Part shown: positions 27,701-36,581 of the stretch, one piece after another | Layout of the letters: every line of letters begins with the position of its first letter | Position numbering within the stretch: position 1 is the first letter of the stretch | From: CAWCGU01 sp963795195 | GTDB taxonomy: Bacteria; Actinomycetota; Thermoleophilia; Solirubrobacterales; 70-9 | Reading direction: 5' to 3' | NCBI GenBank assembly: GCA_963795195.1 | Contig: CAWCGU010000003.1 | Coordinates: forward strand, 1 to 64,000 | Length of the DNA stretch: 64,000 bases | Position numbers and translations under genes: made by a program | The notes under the pieces: model-generated | Database searches by the model: none | Told to the model about the DNA's origin: nothing | What the model saw: the letters and a program-made list of their open reading frames with translations, nothing else

Positions 27701-28924
27701 ATGGGTATCAACGAGAGAATGGCAGTTGCGGCGCAGGACAGAAAGGGAGTTCTGCTCACGGGTGCGACCGGCTTTCTCGGCGGTGAGGTGCTGGCGCGGT
27801 TGCTCGAGGGTGATGAGCGGCCGGTCTACGCGCTGGTTCGAGCCGAAACGGACGAGGAGGCGGATGCGCGCCTGCGACGCGTGATCGAGTCGTTGCTCGG
27901 CCACGCGGAGCCGTATTCGGAGCGCGCCGTCGCGATTACAGGCGATGTCACGATGCCGTGGCTGGGCCTTGGATCGCGGCGGCGCGACGCCCTGGCGCAG
28001 CGGATCGGCACGATCGTCCACTGCGCGGCCTCGGTCTCCTTCACGCTTCCGATCCAGGAGTCGCGCGCGATAAACGTCGACGGCACGCGGCGGATGCTCG
28101 AGCTGGCTGAGCTCTGCGTCCGCAGGGGCGAGTTGGACTCCTTCGTCCACGTCTCAACCGCCTACGTCGCCGGCGACTGCGACGGCGCTTTCGCCGAGTC
28201 CGACCTCGACGTCGGCCAGGACTTCCGCAACGCTTACGAGCAGTCGAAGTTCGAGGCCGAGTGCCTGATCAGGGGCCGGCGCTCACGGCTGCCGATGCGG
28301 ATCGTGCGGCCGAGCATCGTCGTCGGCGACTCCCGGACCGGCTTCACGCCGGCCTTCAACGTGCTCTATGGCCCGCTGCGGGCATTCTCGATGGGCGCCT
28401 ATCCGGCGATTCCCGGACGGCGCAGCTCGCCGGTCGACGTCGTCCCCGTCGACTACGTGGCCGACGGGATCGTCGCCGTCGCCGGCAAGCCCGGACGCAC
28501 GCTGCACCTGACCGCGGGCGCGCGCGCCTCCAGCGTCGGCGAGCTGCTCGAGCTCGGCAGCGAGTACGCCGGCAAGCCGGAGCCCCGGCTGCTCCCCCCG
28601 GCGCTTTACCGCCGCGCCATCCACCCGCTGCTCGTGCGCCAGCCCGACGAGCGCCGTCGCAAGGCGCTGCGCCGCAGCGAGGCTTACTTCCCCTACTTCG
28701 ACATGAAGGTCAGTTACGAGAACGCGCGCGCGAGCCGCACGCTCGGCTTCGAAGCGCCCGAGCTTGCCGGCTACTTCGAGCGGCTGATGGATTTCGCGGT
28801 CGCGGCCGACTGGGGCCGGCGGCAGCCGTCGCGCCACGAGAGCTTGAAGAGGCCGCGATCGCGGCACTCCGAGCGACGTCGGGGGGGAGCGCGCCTTGGT
28901 CAAGCGAATCCTGCGCCGGGCTAA
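27701..28924 (+). CDS. NAD(P)-dependent thioester reductase/epimerase-type protein (extended SDR)
   Basis: The 407-residue product carries the Rossmann motif LLTGATGFLGGEVLARLLEG and the catalytic YEQSKFEAE (Tyr-x-x-x-Lys) with HVSTAYVAG, as in extended short-chain dehydrogenases. The long segments with IVRPSIVVGDSRTGFTP and VPVDYVADGIVAVAG resemble fatty acyl-CoA or carboxylic acid reductase domains. It may reduce acyl thioesters or modify lipids. The C-terminal end becomes Arg-rich near base 28845, and another frame gives a better end (ELEEAAIAALRATSGG), so an indel near there or in the G run at 28885-28892 may misplace the last ~30 residues. The ATG at 27719 is an alternative start. Confidence 0.75.
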   Translation: MGINERMAVAAQDRKGVLLTGATGFLGGEVLARLLEGDERPVYALVRAETDEEADARLRRVIESLLGHAEPYSERAVAITGDVTMPWLGLGSRRRDALAQRIGTIVHCAASVSFTLPIQESRAINVDGTRRMLELAELCVRRGELDSFVHVSTAYVAGDCDGAFAESDLDVGQDFRNAYEQSKFEAECLIRGRRSRLPMRIVRPSIVVGDSRTGFTPAFNVLYGPLRAFSMGAYPAIPGRRSSPVDVVPVDYVADGIVAVAGKPGRTLHLTAGARASSVGELLELGSEYAGKPEPRLLPPALYRRAIHPLLVRQPDERRRKALRRSEAYFPYFDMKVSYENARASRTLGFEAPELAGYFERLMDFAVAADWGRRQPSRHESLKRPRSRHSERRRGGARLGQANPAPG

Positions 28925-29054
28925 CCGCCGCAGCTGGGGGCGTCTCGGCAACCCGAGATCGCCCCGATCGCGATCAGGCCTTCCGCGCGGGTTGCCTCGA
29001 CGCTGAAGTCGCCGCCGGCCGTCACCCGTTGTCGCGACGCGATAGGACTACCGG

Positions 29055-29804
29055 GTGTCTGAAGACCCGCAAGCGCTCCTCTGGGGTGAGGACTACGTCG
29101 AGTACGGCGAGTACGGCATCGAGGCGCTCAGTGACGACGTCGCGCTCGGCATCAGCCGGGGCGCCCTGCCGAAGCCCTACTGGGCGCTGGATCCCAACGA
29201 GGACGCGGTCGCTGCCGTGATCGGCGAAGAGGCGACGCTGCTCACCTGCGCCGACGGCCACAACGGCTTCGACTCGGTGCGCCCGGCGATCGAGACGGTC
29301 CTGGAGGCGATCGGCGAGCCGCCGTCGTCGCCGGGGATCGCCGCCAACCTGATCTTCGGGCGAGCAAACATGGTTGCGTCCCAGGTCACGATGGGCTTGG
29401 CCGACGCGCGGTCGCAGAGCCGAACAACGCTCGCGTTCGCCCTGATCGCCGGCTCCCGCGTCCAGTGGGCGTCGATGGGGGATGCCCCCGTCTATCTGGC
29501 GGAGCCAAACGCGACGCGCGTCTTCATCCGCGACGAGCACTATTTCCTCCCCTACGCGATGGATCTCCGCCGGATCGACGAGCGCATGCACGGCGGGGAC
29601 GAGGAGCTGGCCCCGGGATCCTGGGTGGTGCTGGCCAGCGACGGCTTCAGCGACTACGCGGGAAGCGGACGCGGCGCCGACGCCGTCAGCGAGCTCGCTC
29701 GGGAGGCTGCCGACGCCGACAGCCTCGCCGAGGCACTGATCAACTGCGCCTTCGACGGAGGCGCCGGCGACAACGTCGCCGTCGCCGTGGCCCGTCTTCG
29801 CTAG
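29055..29804 (+). CDS. PP2C-family serine/threonine phosphatase
   Basis: The 249-residue protein has the metal-binding segments of a PP2C enzyme: DPNEDAVAAV, LLTCADGHNGFD, VQWASMGDAPVYL, VVLASDGFSDY and GAGDNVAVAVARL. These acidic residues hold the two Mn/Mg ions. PP2C enzymes remove phosphate from Ser/Thr and usually oppose a Ser/Thr kinase; the kinase gene lies just beyond DUF2277 on the other strand. The GTG at 29055 begins the protein with SEDPQALLWGED, and no signal peptide is present, so it acts in the cytosol. Confidence 0.85.
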   Translation: MSEDPQALLWGEDYVEYGEYGIEALSDDVALGISRGALPKPYWALDPNEDAVAAVIGEEATLLTCADGHNGFDSVRPAIETVLEAIGEPPSSPGIAANLIFGRANMVASQVTMGLADARSQSRTTLAFALIAGSRVQWASMGDAPVYLAEPNATRVFIRDEHYFLPYAMDLRRIDERMHGGDEELAPGSWVVLASDGFSDYAGSGRGADAVSELAREAADADSLAEALINCAFDGGAGDNVAVAVARLR

Positions 29805-29813
29805 CCTCGAACC

Positions 29814-30086
29814 ATGTGTCGAAACATTCGCACCCTTCACAACTTCGAGCCTCCGGCGACCGAGGACGAAATCAGGGAGGCGGCTCTCCAGTACGTCCGC
29901 AAGATCAGCGGGTCGACGAAGCCCTCGCAGGCCAACGAGGCCGTCTTCGAGCGCGCCGTTGATCAGATCGAGCGGGCGACGGCGGAGCTTGTCGCCGGAC
30001 TGGTGACGACGGCGCCGCCGAAGGATCGTGAGGCCGAGGCGGCCAAACGCCGCGCTCGCGCCGAGCAGCGCTTCGCGGCCGCCTGA
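29814..30086 (+). CDS. DUF2277 family protein
   Basis: The 90-residue protein starts MCRNIRTLHNFEPPATEDEI, the DUF2277 signature, followed by a helical EREALQYVRKISG-type segment and an Ala/Arg-rich tail. DUF2277 proteins are common in actinobacteria, and no biochemical role has been established. It begins 9 bases after the phosphatase gene, so the two are probably co-transcribed. Confidence 0.9.
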   Translation: MCRNIRTLHNFEPPATEDEIREAALQYVRKISGSTKPSQANEAVFERAVDQIERATAELVAGLVTTAPPKDREAEAAKRRARAEQRFAAA

Positions 30087-30106
30087 CCGCGCGCCCCGCG
30101 CACTGG

Positions 30107-30130
30107 GTGGTATTCCGGACGCTCGGCGTC
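30107..30130. repeat. Palindromic repeat family, copy D (half element)
   Basis: GGTATTCCGGACGCTCGGCG is the inverse complement of CGCCGAGCGTCCGGAATACC, which differs from the CGCCGAACGTCCCGGAATAC arm of copy B by one substitution and one missing base. It lies just downstream of the DUF2277 gene and overlaps the end of the kinase gene by about two bases. Confidence 0.5.
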
Positions 30131-31793
30131 AGGGCTGCGGGTCGGGGCCATTCGAGCAGAGGGGGGTGGGCTCCACCAGGTCCGTCGCGCACACCGTCAA
30201 CGGGCGCCACTCTTCGATCAGGCCCTCGAGCTCGCCGTAGTCGGCGCTGTCGTAGCCGCTGGTGAGCGCCGCCACGGCGGCTGAGTCCTCTCCGAAGAGC
30301 TCCTCAGCGGCGAGCCGCGCGTCCGTGTTCAGCCGGACTCCCGCCACGTCGTGGCCAACCTCGATCAGGTTGGCGACCTCGCCCGCGTATTGCGGCGATG
30401 TCTGCTCGTCGAAGTTCTCTACCTCCGAGAATGTGATGCCCCGCGACTCGGCCTCGCCGCGCAGCCAGCGGTTGACGATCAGTTCCTCGAGCGCCTGAGT
30501 CTCTGCCTCGGCACCCGTGGCGTCCGAACGCAACTCGACGAGCTCGACCCGGCGTTCGTAGCCGGCCTCCTCGATCACGCCGCCCGTCATGTTGGACACT
30601 TCGGCGACCGCGTCGATCGGCAGGTCGACTTCTACCGGTCCTCCGCCACCCTCGCCCGGAGTGACGCCGCCGGGGTCGCCGCCGCCGCCAAGGGTGAGCA
30701 CGGCGATCACAGCGGCGATCGCGATCGCACCGCCCGCGAGTGCGATCGCCGCCAGGTTCGGGCCCTCACGGCGCTTTTCAATCTTCGCGGTCGCCTGCTC
30801 GTCGTCGGCCGGGCGCGAGGTCGTGGCGGCGACGCCGGCTCGCTGGGTGGCCTCCGCGACCGCCTCCGGCTCCGGCGCTTCGAACTGCGGTGTGTACGGC
30901 TGGGTGGAGCCGAGTACGGGAGCGGCCACCGTCGCGACGACCGTCGCTGCGTCCCCGATCCCGGCGGCGGCGGCCGAGATCGCCGATGCGAGCTCGCCCG
31001 CGGTCTCGAAGCGTTCGCCGCGCTTGACGGCCATCGCCTTCTGAACGGCCAGATCCAGTGCTTCCGGGAGCTCCGGCACGTGTTCGCGGATCGAGGGGCG
31101 CTCGGCTTTGGTGTGGGCGAACATCTTCGCGACCGGGCCGGTGGCCGGGAAGGGGACCTTGCCGGTCAGGGCCTCGTGGACGACACAGCCGAAGGCGTAC
31201 ACGTCCGTGCGCGGGTCGAGGCGCTCGTCCTCGAACTGCTCCGGCGCCATGTAGTCGAGAGTTCCGATCAGGGCGCCCGTCGCTGTCAGCCGCGTCTCCG
31301 ATGTGAACTCTCTTGTAAGCCCGAAGTCAGTCAGAAAGACCTCGCCCCTGGAGAGGTCGCCGACCAGCACGTTGCCCGGCTTGACGTCGCGGTGGACGAG
31401 CCCACCCTTGTGGGCGGCGTCCAGGGCGCCACCGATCGAGTCCGCGACAGCGGACACGAGCTCAAGGTCGAGTCTTCCGCGCTCCTCGATCAGCTTGCCG
31501 AGGTCCGTGCCCTCGATGAACGCCATCGTCACGTAGGGGGCCCCGTCCTGCTCGCCCGCCGAGTAGATCTGAACGATGCTCGGGTGATTGACCTGAGCGG
31601 CGAGCGCGCACTCGCGCTCGAAGCGCTCCTGGAAGCGGCCTTCTGTCTCCAGGTTGGAGCGAATCACCTTTATCGCGACCTTGCGCTGCAGCCGCAGGTC
31701 TGTCGCGGCGTAGACCACGCCCATGCCCCCGCTTCCCGCGATGCCTTCGATGCGGTGCCCCGCGAATACGGACCCTGGCTCGAGCTCAGCCAT
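30129..31793 (-). CDS. Membrane serine/threonine protein kinase with extracellular SurA-N-like region
   Basis: The 554-residue protein opens with a full kinase domain: GSGGMGVVY (residues 20-28), K42, HRD at 134-136 in VHRDVKPGNVLV, and DFG at 156-158. An acidic, Pro-rich linker follows, then one membrane segment (about residues 346-367, AAIALAGGAIAIAAVIAVLT). The extracellular ~185 residues (DAVAEVSNMTGGVIEEAG, LEELIVNRWLRGEAESRGIT) resemble the SurA N-terminal chaperone domain rather than the usual PASTA repeats, so the input signal may be an unfolded peptide or ligand. The start ATG overlaps the stop of the upstream lipoprotein gene, as in ATGGCTGA. The kinase probably works with the PP2C enzyme on the other strand. 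Confidence 0.85.
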   Translation of the reverse strand: MAELEPGSVFAGHRIEGIAGSGGMGVVYAATDLRLQRKVAIKVIRSNLETEGRFQERFERECALAAQVNHPSIVQIYSAGEQDGAPYVTMAFIEGTDLGKLIEERGRLDLELVSAVADSIGGALDAAHKGGLVHRDVKPGNVLVGDLSRGEVFLTDFGLTREFTSETRLTATGALIGTLDYMAPEQFEDERLDPRTDVYAFGCVVHEALTGKVPFPATGPVAKMFAHTKAERPSIREHVPELPEALDLAVQKAMAVKRGERFETAGELASAISAAAAGIGDAATVVATVAAPVLGSTQPYTPQFEAPEPEAVAEATQRAGVAATTSRPADDEQATAKIEKRREGPNLAAIALAGGAIAIAAVIAVLTLGGGGDPGGVTPGEGGGGPVEVDLPIDAVAEVSNMTGGVIEEAGYERRVELVELRSDATGAEAETQALEELIVNRWLRGEAESRGITFSEVENFDEQTSPQYAGEVANLIEVGHDVAGVRLNTDARLAAEELFGEDSAAVAALTSGYDSADYGELEGLIEEWRPLTVCATDLVEPTPLCSNGPDPQP

Positions 31794-32151
31794 CGACCGG
31801 CACCAGCGAGCTGAAGGCCTCGGCGCGGTCGTAGATCTTGTAGAGGCGGAAGCCCTGGGCGAACTCGTTCGAGCAGGCGCTGTCGAGGATCTGGTACGCC
31901 TCCTCGTCGGTCAGCGCGCGTTCCTCGTCGGGTGAGCGCCCGCGGATGTCCGCGATCGTCGCGATCCGCGCGTCGACCGAGCCGGCCACCCAGTCGCTGC
32001 ACTGTGCGAGCGCGGCCGTGCTGCCGGCCTTGATCGGCCCGACGCCCTCGGTTGGAGCGGGCGTGCTCGAATCGCCGCAACCCGTCAGAGCGGCCAGGGC
32101 GGTCCCGGCGAGGAGGCCTGTCAGCAGCCTACGGGCGGGAAGCCCAGGCAC
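31786..32151 (-). CDS. Small lipoprotein encoded just before the kinase
   Basis: Read from the GTG at 32151, the 121-residue product has a lipobox (TGLLAGTALAALTGCGDS) that would be lipidated at the Cys. The mature region has Cys residues in QCSDWVAGSVD and DSACSNEFAQGFRLYKIY, which may form a disulfide. It is not a named family. Its stop overlaps the kinase start by eight bases, so the two are translated together; a sensory or accessory role for the kinase is plausible inference. Its start lies about 20 bases inside the end of the upstream beta-helix gene. Confidence 0.65.
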   Translation of the reverse strand: MPGLPARRLLTGLLAGTALAALTGCGDSSTPAPTEGVGPIKAGSTAALAQCSDWVAGSVDARIATIADIRGRSPDEERALTDEEAYQILDSACSNEFAQGFRLYKIYDRAEAFSSLVPVDG

Positions 32152-34208
32152 TGATCTCTTCGAAGCGGTCGGCGAACATGCCCGCTTCCCGGCTGTCCTC
32201 ATAGTGGGCCGCCTCCTCGGCTGCGCCTGCCGCCTGCGCCGCCGCAGCCGCGCTGCCGGGGGCCGGCGGCGGCCGGAACCAGTCGCAGGCCGGCCTGTCG
32301 GATCCCGTCTGACCGCGTGACCACAGGTTGCAGTCCAGCAGAACCGCCTCCTTGACGACGCTGCCGGCGCCGACGCTGGATCCGCAGTTCTCGGGCAGCA
32401 TCCCTGGAATCGAAGTCCCGGCCACGGGCGCGATCGGCGGATCCGAGGTGATCGACTCGCGCGTGCCGTCGATGCCGACGTTGTCGAACCAGCAGTTGCC
32501 GACCGTCGCCGGGAACTCGTCCCACCAGAAGTCGACGCCGTTGGGCAGCAGCGGCCCGCCGGTCCTGCCGTGCGGGACGCCGAACTGCCTCGAGCACGCG
32601 GTGGCAGCTCGAAGCCCGGCGGCGCCTGGCCCATGTTGTTGTCGGTGTAGCGGTTGCTCGCAGGAGGTCGGTGATCAGCGGGTTGGGGCAGGGGATGCCG
32701 GGGTTGACGTTGCCCTCTGGCGTTGACCAGCGGGTCGGGAATGGCGAGCAGCATCGTGCCGCGGCGCCAGTTGTCGAAGATGTAGTTGTCGTGGACGCGT
32801 GCCGGAGTTGACACCGGCCCAGAGGATGCCGACGCCGATCGGGACGCCGACCGTCGGCTCGACCGGTGGCGTCGGATCGTTGTAGAGGTTGAGGTTGTTG
32901 GCGTAGATGCAGTTGTGGTCGATCTCGGAGCTGTCCGCCGGGAAGCCGGGGTGGCCCGGCGCCGAGATCGTGTCGGTGGCGATGCCGGTCGTGTTGCCGT
33001 AGATGTGGTTGTTGGTGATGCGGACCGCGTTGCCCATCGAGCCCGAGTAGGCGAGCGTCGATGCCGCGCATGTCGCAGCTGCTTGACGACGGTGTTGATG
33101 CGCGGCGCGTCGGGGTAGAAGCTCTTGTCGGCCTGCTCGCCGGTCTCCGGCGAGGCGCCGGGGTAGACGACGGCGTCGCCCGAGCCGAAGCCGTCGCAGT
33201 TCTTGTAGAGGCCGTGGTCGGAGGTGAAGGTCAGGTTGCCGTAGTCGGCCGCCCAGAAGAACTTGACGCGGTCGAGCAGGTAGCCGTCGGTCTCCTCGAT
33301 GTAGATGCCGTGCTCGGCGGCGCCGCGCGTCAGCAGGTTGCTGGCGACGAAGCCGTCGGCGCGATCGACGCGCAGGACGACGTCCTTGGCGTAGGCGAGC
33401 GGCCGCGCCTCGGGGCCCCGGCCTTCGTAGCCGCTTGCCGCCGTCGAGGATGACGTCCTCGGGCTTGACGCCCGAGCCCTCGATCTGGAGGTTGCAGCGC
33501 ACGCACGGGCCCTCGTCCGGGATGCCCTGGCGGTTGTCGAGCGGCGGGCTCGGCGGCGGCTCGTCCGGGACCGCGCGGCCCTGGACGTAGATCAGGTTCT
33601 GGTCGTTGGGGCAGGTCGACCTGGTACTCGTAGCGAGGGAGTGGCGCTCGCCCGCCGTGTCGAGCTGGGTCAGGTTGGCGCAGCGCGGGTCGTTGGTCGG
33701 CTCGGCGCGCGACGCCGGCTCGGTGTAGCGCCCGGGCATGATCACGACGCGGTCGTTGTTGCCGGAGTCGGAGACCGCGGCCTGGACGGCGTGGTAGCCG
33801 CAGTCCTCGGCGAGGCGCTTTGTTCGCTGCGCACAAGCCGGGCCCCCTGGGCCCGGTCATCTGGATCTTCGGCTGGCTCGGGCGCAGACGGTAGCCACGG
33901 GCGACAGCGCGGGCGACGGTGCGCCGCACGATCGCCAGCGAAACCGAGCCGCCCGTGCCCTTGCAGACGACGCGAACGTCGCCGGGGCCGAAGCCGGTGA
34001 CCGCGGAGGCCAGCGAGCGCGCCTTAGGCACCTTGCCGCCGGCGGCGGGGGTGATCGAGCGGTCGGGGCGCGGGTCGGGGAAGTAGGAGGGCCGCTCGCG
34101 ATGGGCGAGGGCGAGCGAGGGCACCGCCAGCGCGCTCACGGCGATGCAGACGCCGGCCCAGAGCCTGGCCCGTGATCCGATTCTGGAGTTTGTCTCGGAT
34201 TGCCCCAT
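32129..34208 (-). pseudogene. Secreted right-handed parallel beta-helix protein, broken by several frame changes
   Basis: The N-terminus at 34208 shows a signal peptide (LWAGVCIAVSALAVPSLALA). Downstream the conserved beta-helix text appears in successive frames: VVIMPGRYTEPASRAEPTND, then IQIEGSGVKPEDVILDGG-type and HGIYIEETDGYLLDRVKF segments, then NNHIYGNTTGIATDTIS-type and HDNYIFDNWRRGTMLLAIPD segments. At least five indels (between about 33830 and 32650) break the frame without introducing stops in the true frame. These proteins act outside the cell as pectate-lyase-like or polysaccharide-binding coats, but no catalytic motif can be assigned across the breaks. Assembly indels are the simplest explanation. 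Confidence 0.6.
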
Positions 34209-34222
34209 TTGCTTGCTCAAGT

Positions 34223-34251
34223 ACGCCTGGTCTCCCCCGACCAGGAGGCGT
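34223..34251. promoter_or_regulatory. Hairpin in the divergent region upstream of the beta-helix gene
   Basis: CCTGGT (34226-34231) pairs with ACCAGG (34240-34245), and the outer ACGCC (34223-34227) pairs with GGCGT (34247-34251) with a one-base bulge. It lies between the divergent beta-helix gene and the small zinc gene, so it may be an operator or 5' leader element. No specific binder is known. Confidence 0.25.
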
Positions 34252-34285
34252 CAATCTAGCATCGGAGGGCGAAGGACACCGTCAG

Positions 34286-34495
34286 TTGACCCCAACCGCC
34301 AAGGAGAACTGCGAGCGCAAGACCCGCTACGCGAGCGAGAGCGAGGCGCGCTCGACGGCACAACACCAGATGCAGGTCCAGCCTGCAACCCCGAGGCTAC
34401 GCGTCTATCAGTGCTCGATCTGCGGCGGCTGGCACCTTACGAGTGGCAACAGCGGGCTGAGCGACAAGCTGCGCGAGGCGTTCGGCGGCGACTGA
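34286..34495 (+). CDS. Small zinc-binding protein (YQCSICGGWHLT type)
   Basis: From the TTG at 34286, 10 bases after a GAAGG tract, a 69-residue protein is read. It contains CERKTRYASESEARS and the motif RVYQCSICGGWHLTSG, a C-x-x-C plus Trp-His pattern common in small actinobacterial zinc proteins. The end is a helical SDKLREAFGGD. It is divergent from the beta-helix gene and convergent with the lipoprotein gene that follows. The function is unknown; zinc binding is inferred from the Cys/His spacing. Confidence 0.6.
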   Translation: MTPTAKENCERKTRYASESEARSTAQHQMQVQPATPRLRVYQCSICGGWHLTSGNSGLSDKLREAFGGD

Positions 34496-34498
34496 GCG

Positions 34499-35011
34499 TC
34501 AGCCGCCGGCGCACTGCACGAGGTCGGCCAGGTCCTCGGGGGAGGGAGCCAGGGACTGGTCGGAGGGAAAGTACGAGATCACCGTCTGCCCGGCGACCTC
34601 GCTGACGCGTCCGGCGCTCTTTTGATCCCTGTCCACCGCTGCGAGCCCGTCTTCGGCGTCGGCCGGGTCGTCGAAGACGGTGATGACGCCGATTCCACCG
34701 GCATTGACGACCAGGAAGTACTTCGCGTCGGCGATGCTGCCGGGGTTCTCGATCACGCTGTGGCCGGCGTCCTCGAGGCAGCCGGTGACCTCAGCGGTGA
34801 CGTCCTTGGCCGACCCGCCGGGCGCGGAGCCCGTCGCGGCGGTGTCCTCGGCGCCGGTGGCGCCCGTCGGCACGGTCGATGTCGTAGACGTCGTCGCCGC
34901 CGACGAAGTGGTCGTCTCGTCGTCGCCGCCGCAGGCGGCGAGGCCAAACATCAACAGCGCCAGCGAGAGTGGCAGCAGGGTTCGGGTTCTGTGGGGCGTC
35001 GAAGGATTCAT
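34499..35011 (-). CDS. Lipoprotein of unknown function
   Basis: The 170-residue product starts MNPSTPHRTRTLLPLSLALL and has a lipobox FGLAACGG, then a Thr/Ser-rich linker of low complexity, then a compact domain beginning VTAEVTGCLEDAGHSVIENP. The mature domain has two Cys and alternating beta strands. It is attached to the outer face of the membrane; no enzymatic motif is seen. The longer open frame upstream is not used because the lipobox sits at the right distance from this ATG. Confidence 0.7.
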   Translation of the reverse strand: MNPSTPHRTRTLLPLSLALLMFGLAACGGDDETTTSSAATTSTTSTVPTGATGAEDTAATGSAPGGSAKDVTAEVTGCLEDAGHSVIENPGSIADAKYFLVVNAGGIGVITVFDDPADAEDGLAAVDRDQKSAGRVSEVAGQTVISYFPSDQSLAPSPEDLADLVQCAGG

Positions 35012-35071
35012 GGCCGGCAGGCTACCCAGCAAAGATCGAGTCAAATCGGCAAAGCGGCGAGTCCGGGCGGC

Positions 35072-35782
35072 TCAGGCGGTCCAGCGGATCGTGTCGGAGC
35101 ACTTGTCCTTCTTGCCGTCTGTGTCCTGGAGGCACTGCTGATTGACGAATTCGACCACGTACCTGTAGTGGTAGAACTTGAAGTTGTCGGGAGCGTTGCC
35201 CTTGAGGAAGGTCTTGCCGGACCCGTTGAAGCTGAAGCCCTGGGCGTTGCCGGAGAACTTGCAGCGCGAGGCCAGCTTGGTCAGCCGGTCGCAGTCGATC
35301 TTGCGGACGTTGAACTTGCCTTCGAGCCGGGACTTGATCACGGCCTGGGTGTAATCGACGGCCTCGCTGCGCGAGAGCGTCGCCAGCACGACGAAGCTGG
35401 AGGCGGGCCCGTACTCCTTCTCCCCTTCGGCGTTCTTGGCCTGGACGTGCCAGTAGTAGCGACCGGGGGCGGCGATCCCGAGCTTGGTCTTCTTCTGGTC
35501 GTCCTTGAGGTCCTTCGAGTGGATCGTCTTCGCGAAGGAGCCGTCCGCGACCGTGTCGTCGCCGCCGGAGACCTGAATCCGCTTGGCGGCTCCGCCGTCG
35601 GGAATGCTCCAGCGGAACTCGACCTCGGTCAGGGGCTTGCCCTCGAGGAACTCAGCGCCGGGCTGCGGCTTCTTGGGCAGCGCCCGGTTGCCCTTGGCGC
35701 CGGCGCCGGCCGCAAGGGTCGACGCGCACAGCGCCGTCAGCGCCACCGCGAGAGCGATCGCAATCCGTCTCCTGCCGTTCAT
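35072..35782 (-). CDS. Secreted protein with fibronectin-III-like domain
   Basis: The 236-residue protein has a signal peptide (IAIALAVALTALCASTLAAG) followed by a fibronectin III-like domain (VEFRWSIPDGGAAKRIQVSG, APGRYYWHVQAKNAEG) and a Cys-containing C-terminal half with KIDCDRLTKLASRCKF and QQCLQDTDGKKDKC, which suggests disulfides. Upstream in-frame codons are not protein-like, so the ATG at 35782 is preferred. It is probably an extracellular binding protein, and the ligand is unknown. Confidence 0.7.
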   Translation of the reverse strand: MNGRRRIAIALAVALTALCASTLAAGAGAKGNRALPKKPQPGAEFLEGKPLTEVEFRWSIPDGGAAKRIQVSGGDDTVADGSFAKTIHSKDLKDDQKKTKLGIAAPGRYYWHVQAKNAEGEKEYGPASSFVVLATLSRSEAVDYTQAVIKSRLEGKFNVRKIDCDRLTKLASRCKFSGNAQGFSFNGSGKTFLKGNAPDNFKFYHYRYVVEFVNQQCLQDTDGKKDKCSDTIRWTA

Positions 35783-35936
35783 CACAGGCAAGGATGGCGA
35801 ATTCAGGCGCGGGCCTGTGTGACCCCGGCCGGCGCGCAAGCTCGATTGCGAATCGCCTGCCGAGCCACCGTGAAGCCGGCCTTGCCGACCAGCTTGGCGT
35901 CGTTCGCCTAAGCGGACGTGCCCCCATACTGGCGGG

Positions 35937-36581
35937 ATGGAGGTCTCCGCGGATTCGCGCCCCGGCTCGCGGGGACGGGTGCGGCCGGCCACGGACGCGG
36001 ACGTTTCGCGCCTCGCCGCCGTGCTCGCCGAGGCGTTCTCTTCAGATCCGCCGATGCACTGGGTGCTCGGCGGGCCGCCACCGAAGGTGGATCGCCTGCG
36101 TCGCTTCTTCGAGGTCACGCTGCCGATGCTCTACGTCCCCTCCGGTGAGGTCTGGGCAAGCGAGGACCCGTCGGGAGCCGCGGCCTGGGTGAGGCCGGGC
36201 GCCTGGCCTTTTTCCGCAAGCCAGCAGCGATCGCTGCGCGGGATCCTGCTGCGCACCTACGGCCGCCACCCGATCAGGGCGATCTCGGCATCGGCAGCGA
36301 TCGAGCGAGGGCACCCGCGCGAGCCGCATTGGTACCTCGACTACATCGGCGTCGAGGCGGCGGGTCGCGGACGCGGTGCGGGTTCGTCGCTGCTGGCGGC
36401 GATGCTCGAGCGCGTGGACGCCGAGAATTCTCCCGCCTACCTGAACGCCGGATCCGAACGAAGCCGCGACCTCTACGAACGCCATGGCTTCGAGGTCACC
36501 GAGGAGTTCCGGCTGCCGAGAGGCGGTCCGCCGCTGTGGCGGATGTGGCGCGAGCCCCAATCCGTTTCTAAAGGGGTCTGA
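35937..36581 (+). CDS. GNAT family N-acetyltransferase
   Basis: The 214-residue protein has the acetyl-CoA binding loop YIGVEAAGRGRGAGSSLLAA (the R-G-x-G-x-G pattern), preceded by LDYIG and followed by a helix with NAGSERSRDLYERHGFEV, the usual GNAT C-terminal signature. It transfers an acetyl group to an amine of unknown identity. The last codons lie in a perfect palindrome, and the stop codon is its centre, so the final residues (QSVSKGV) may come from that inserted element. Confidence 0.85.
   Translation: MEVSADSRPGSRGRVRPATDADVSRLAAVLAEAFSSDPPMHWVLGGPPPKVDRLRRFFEVTLPMLYVPSGEVWASEDPSGAAAWVRPGAWPFSASQQRSLRGILLRTYGRHPIRAISASAAIERGHPREPHWYLDYIGVEAAGRGRGAGSSLLAAMLERVDAENSPAYLNAGSERSRDLYERHGFEVTEEFRLPRGGPPLWRMWREPQSVSKGV

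Noticed and set aside
28261..29220. Plus-strand frame spanning the end of the reductase and start of the phosphatase
   Set aside because: Overlaps two recognised genes in another frame; only its middle segment was useful, as evidence for an indel.
30351..31814. Plus-strand open frame opposite the kinase gene
   Set aside because: Antisense to a kinase with all catalytic motifs; no recognisable protein features.
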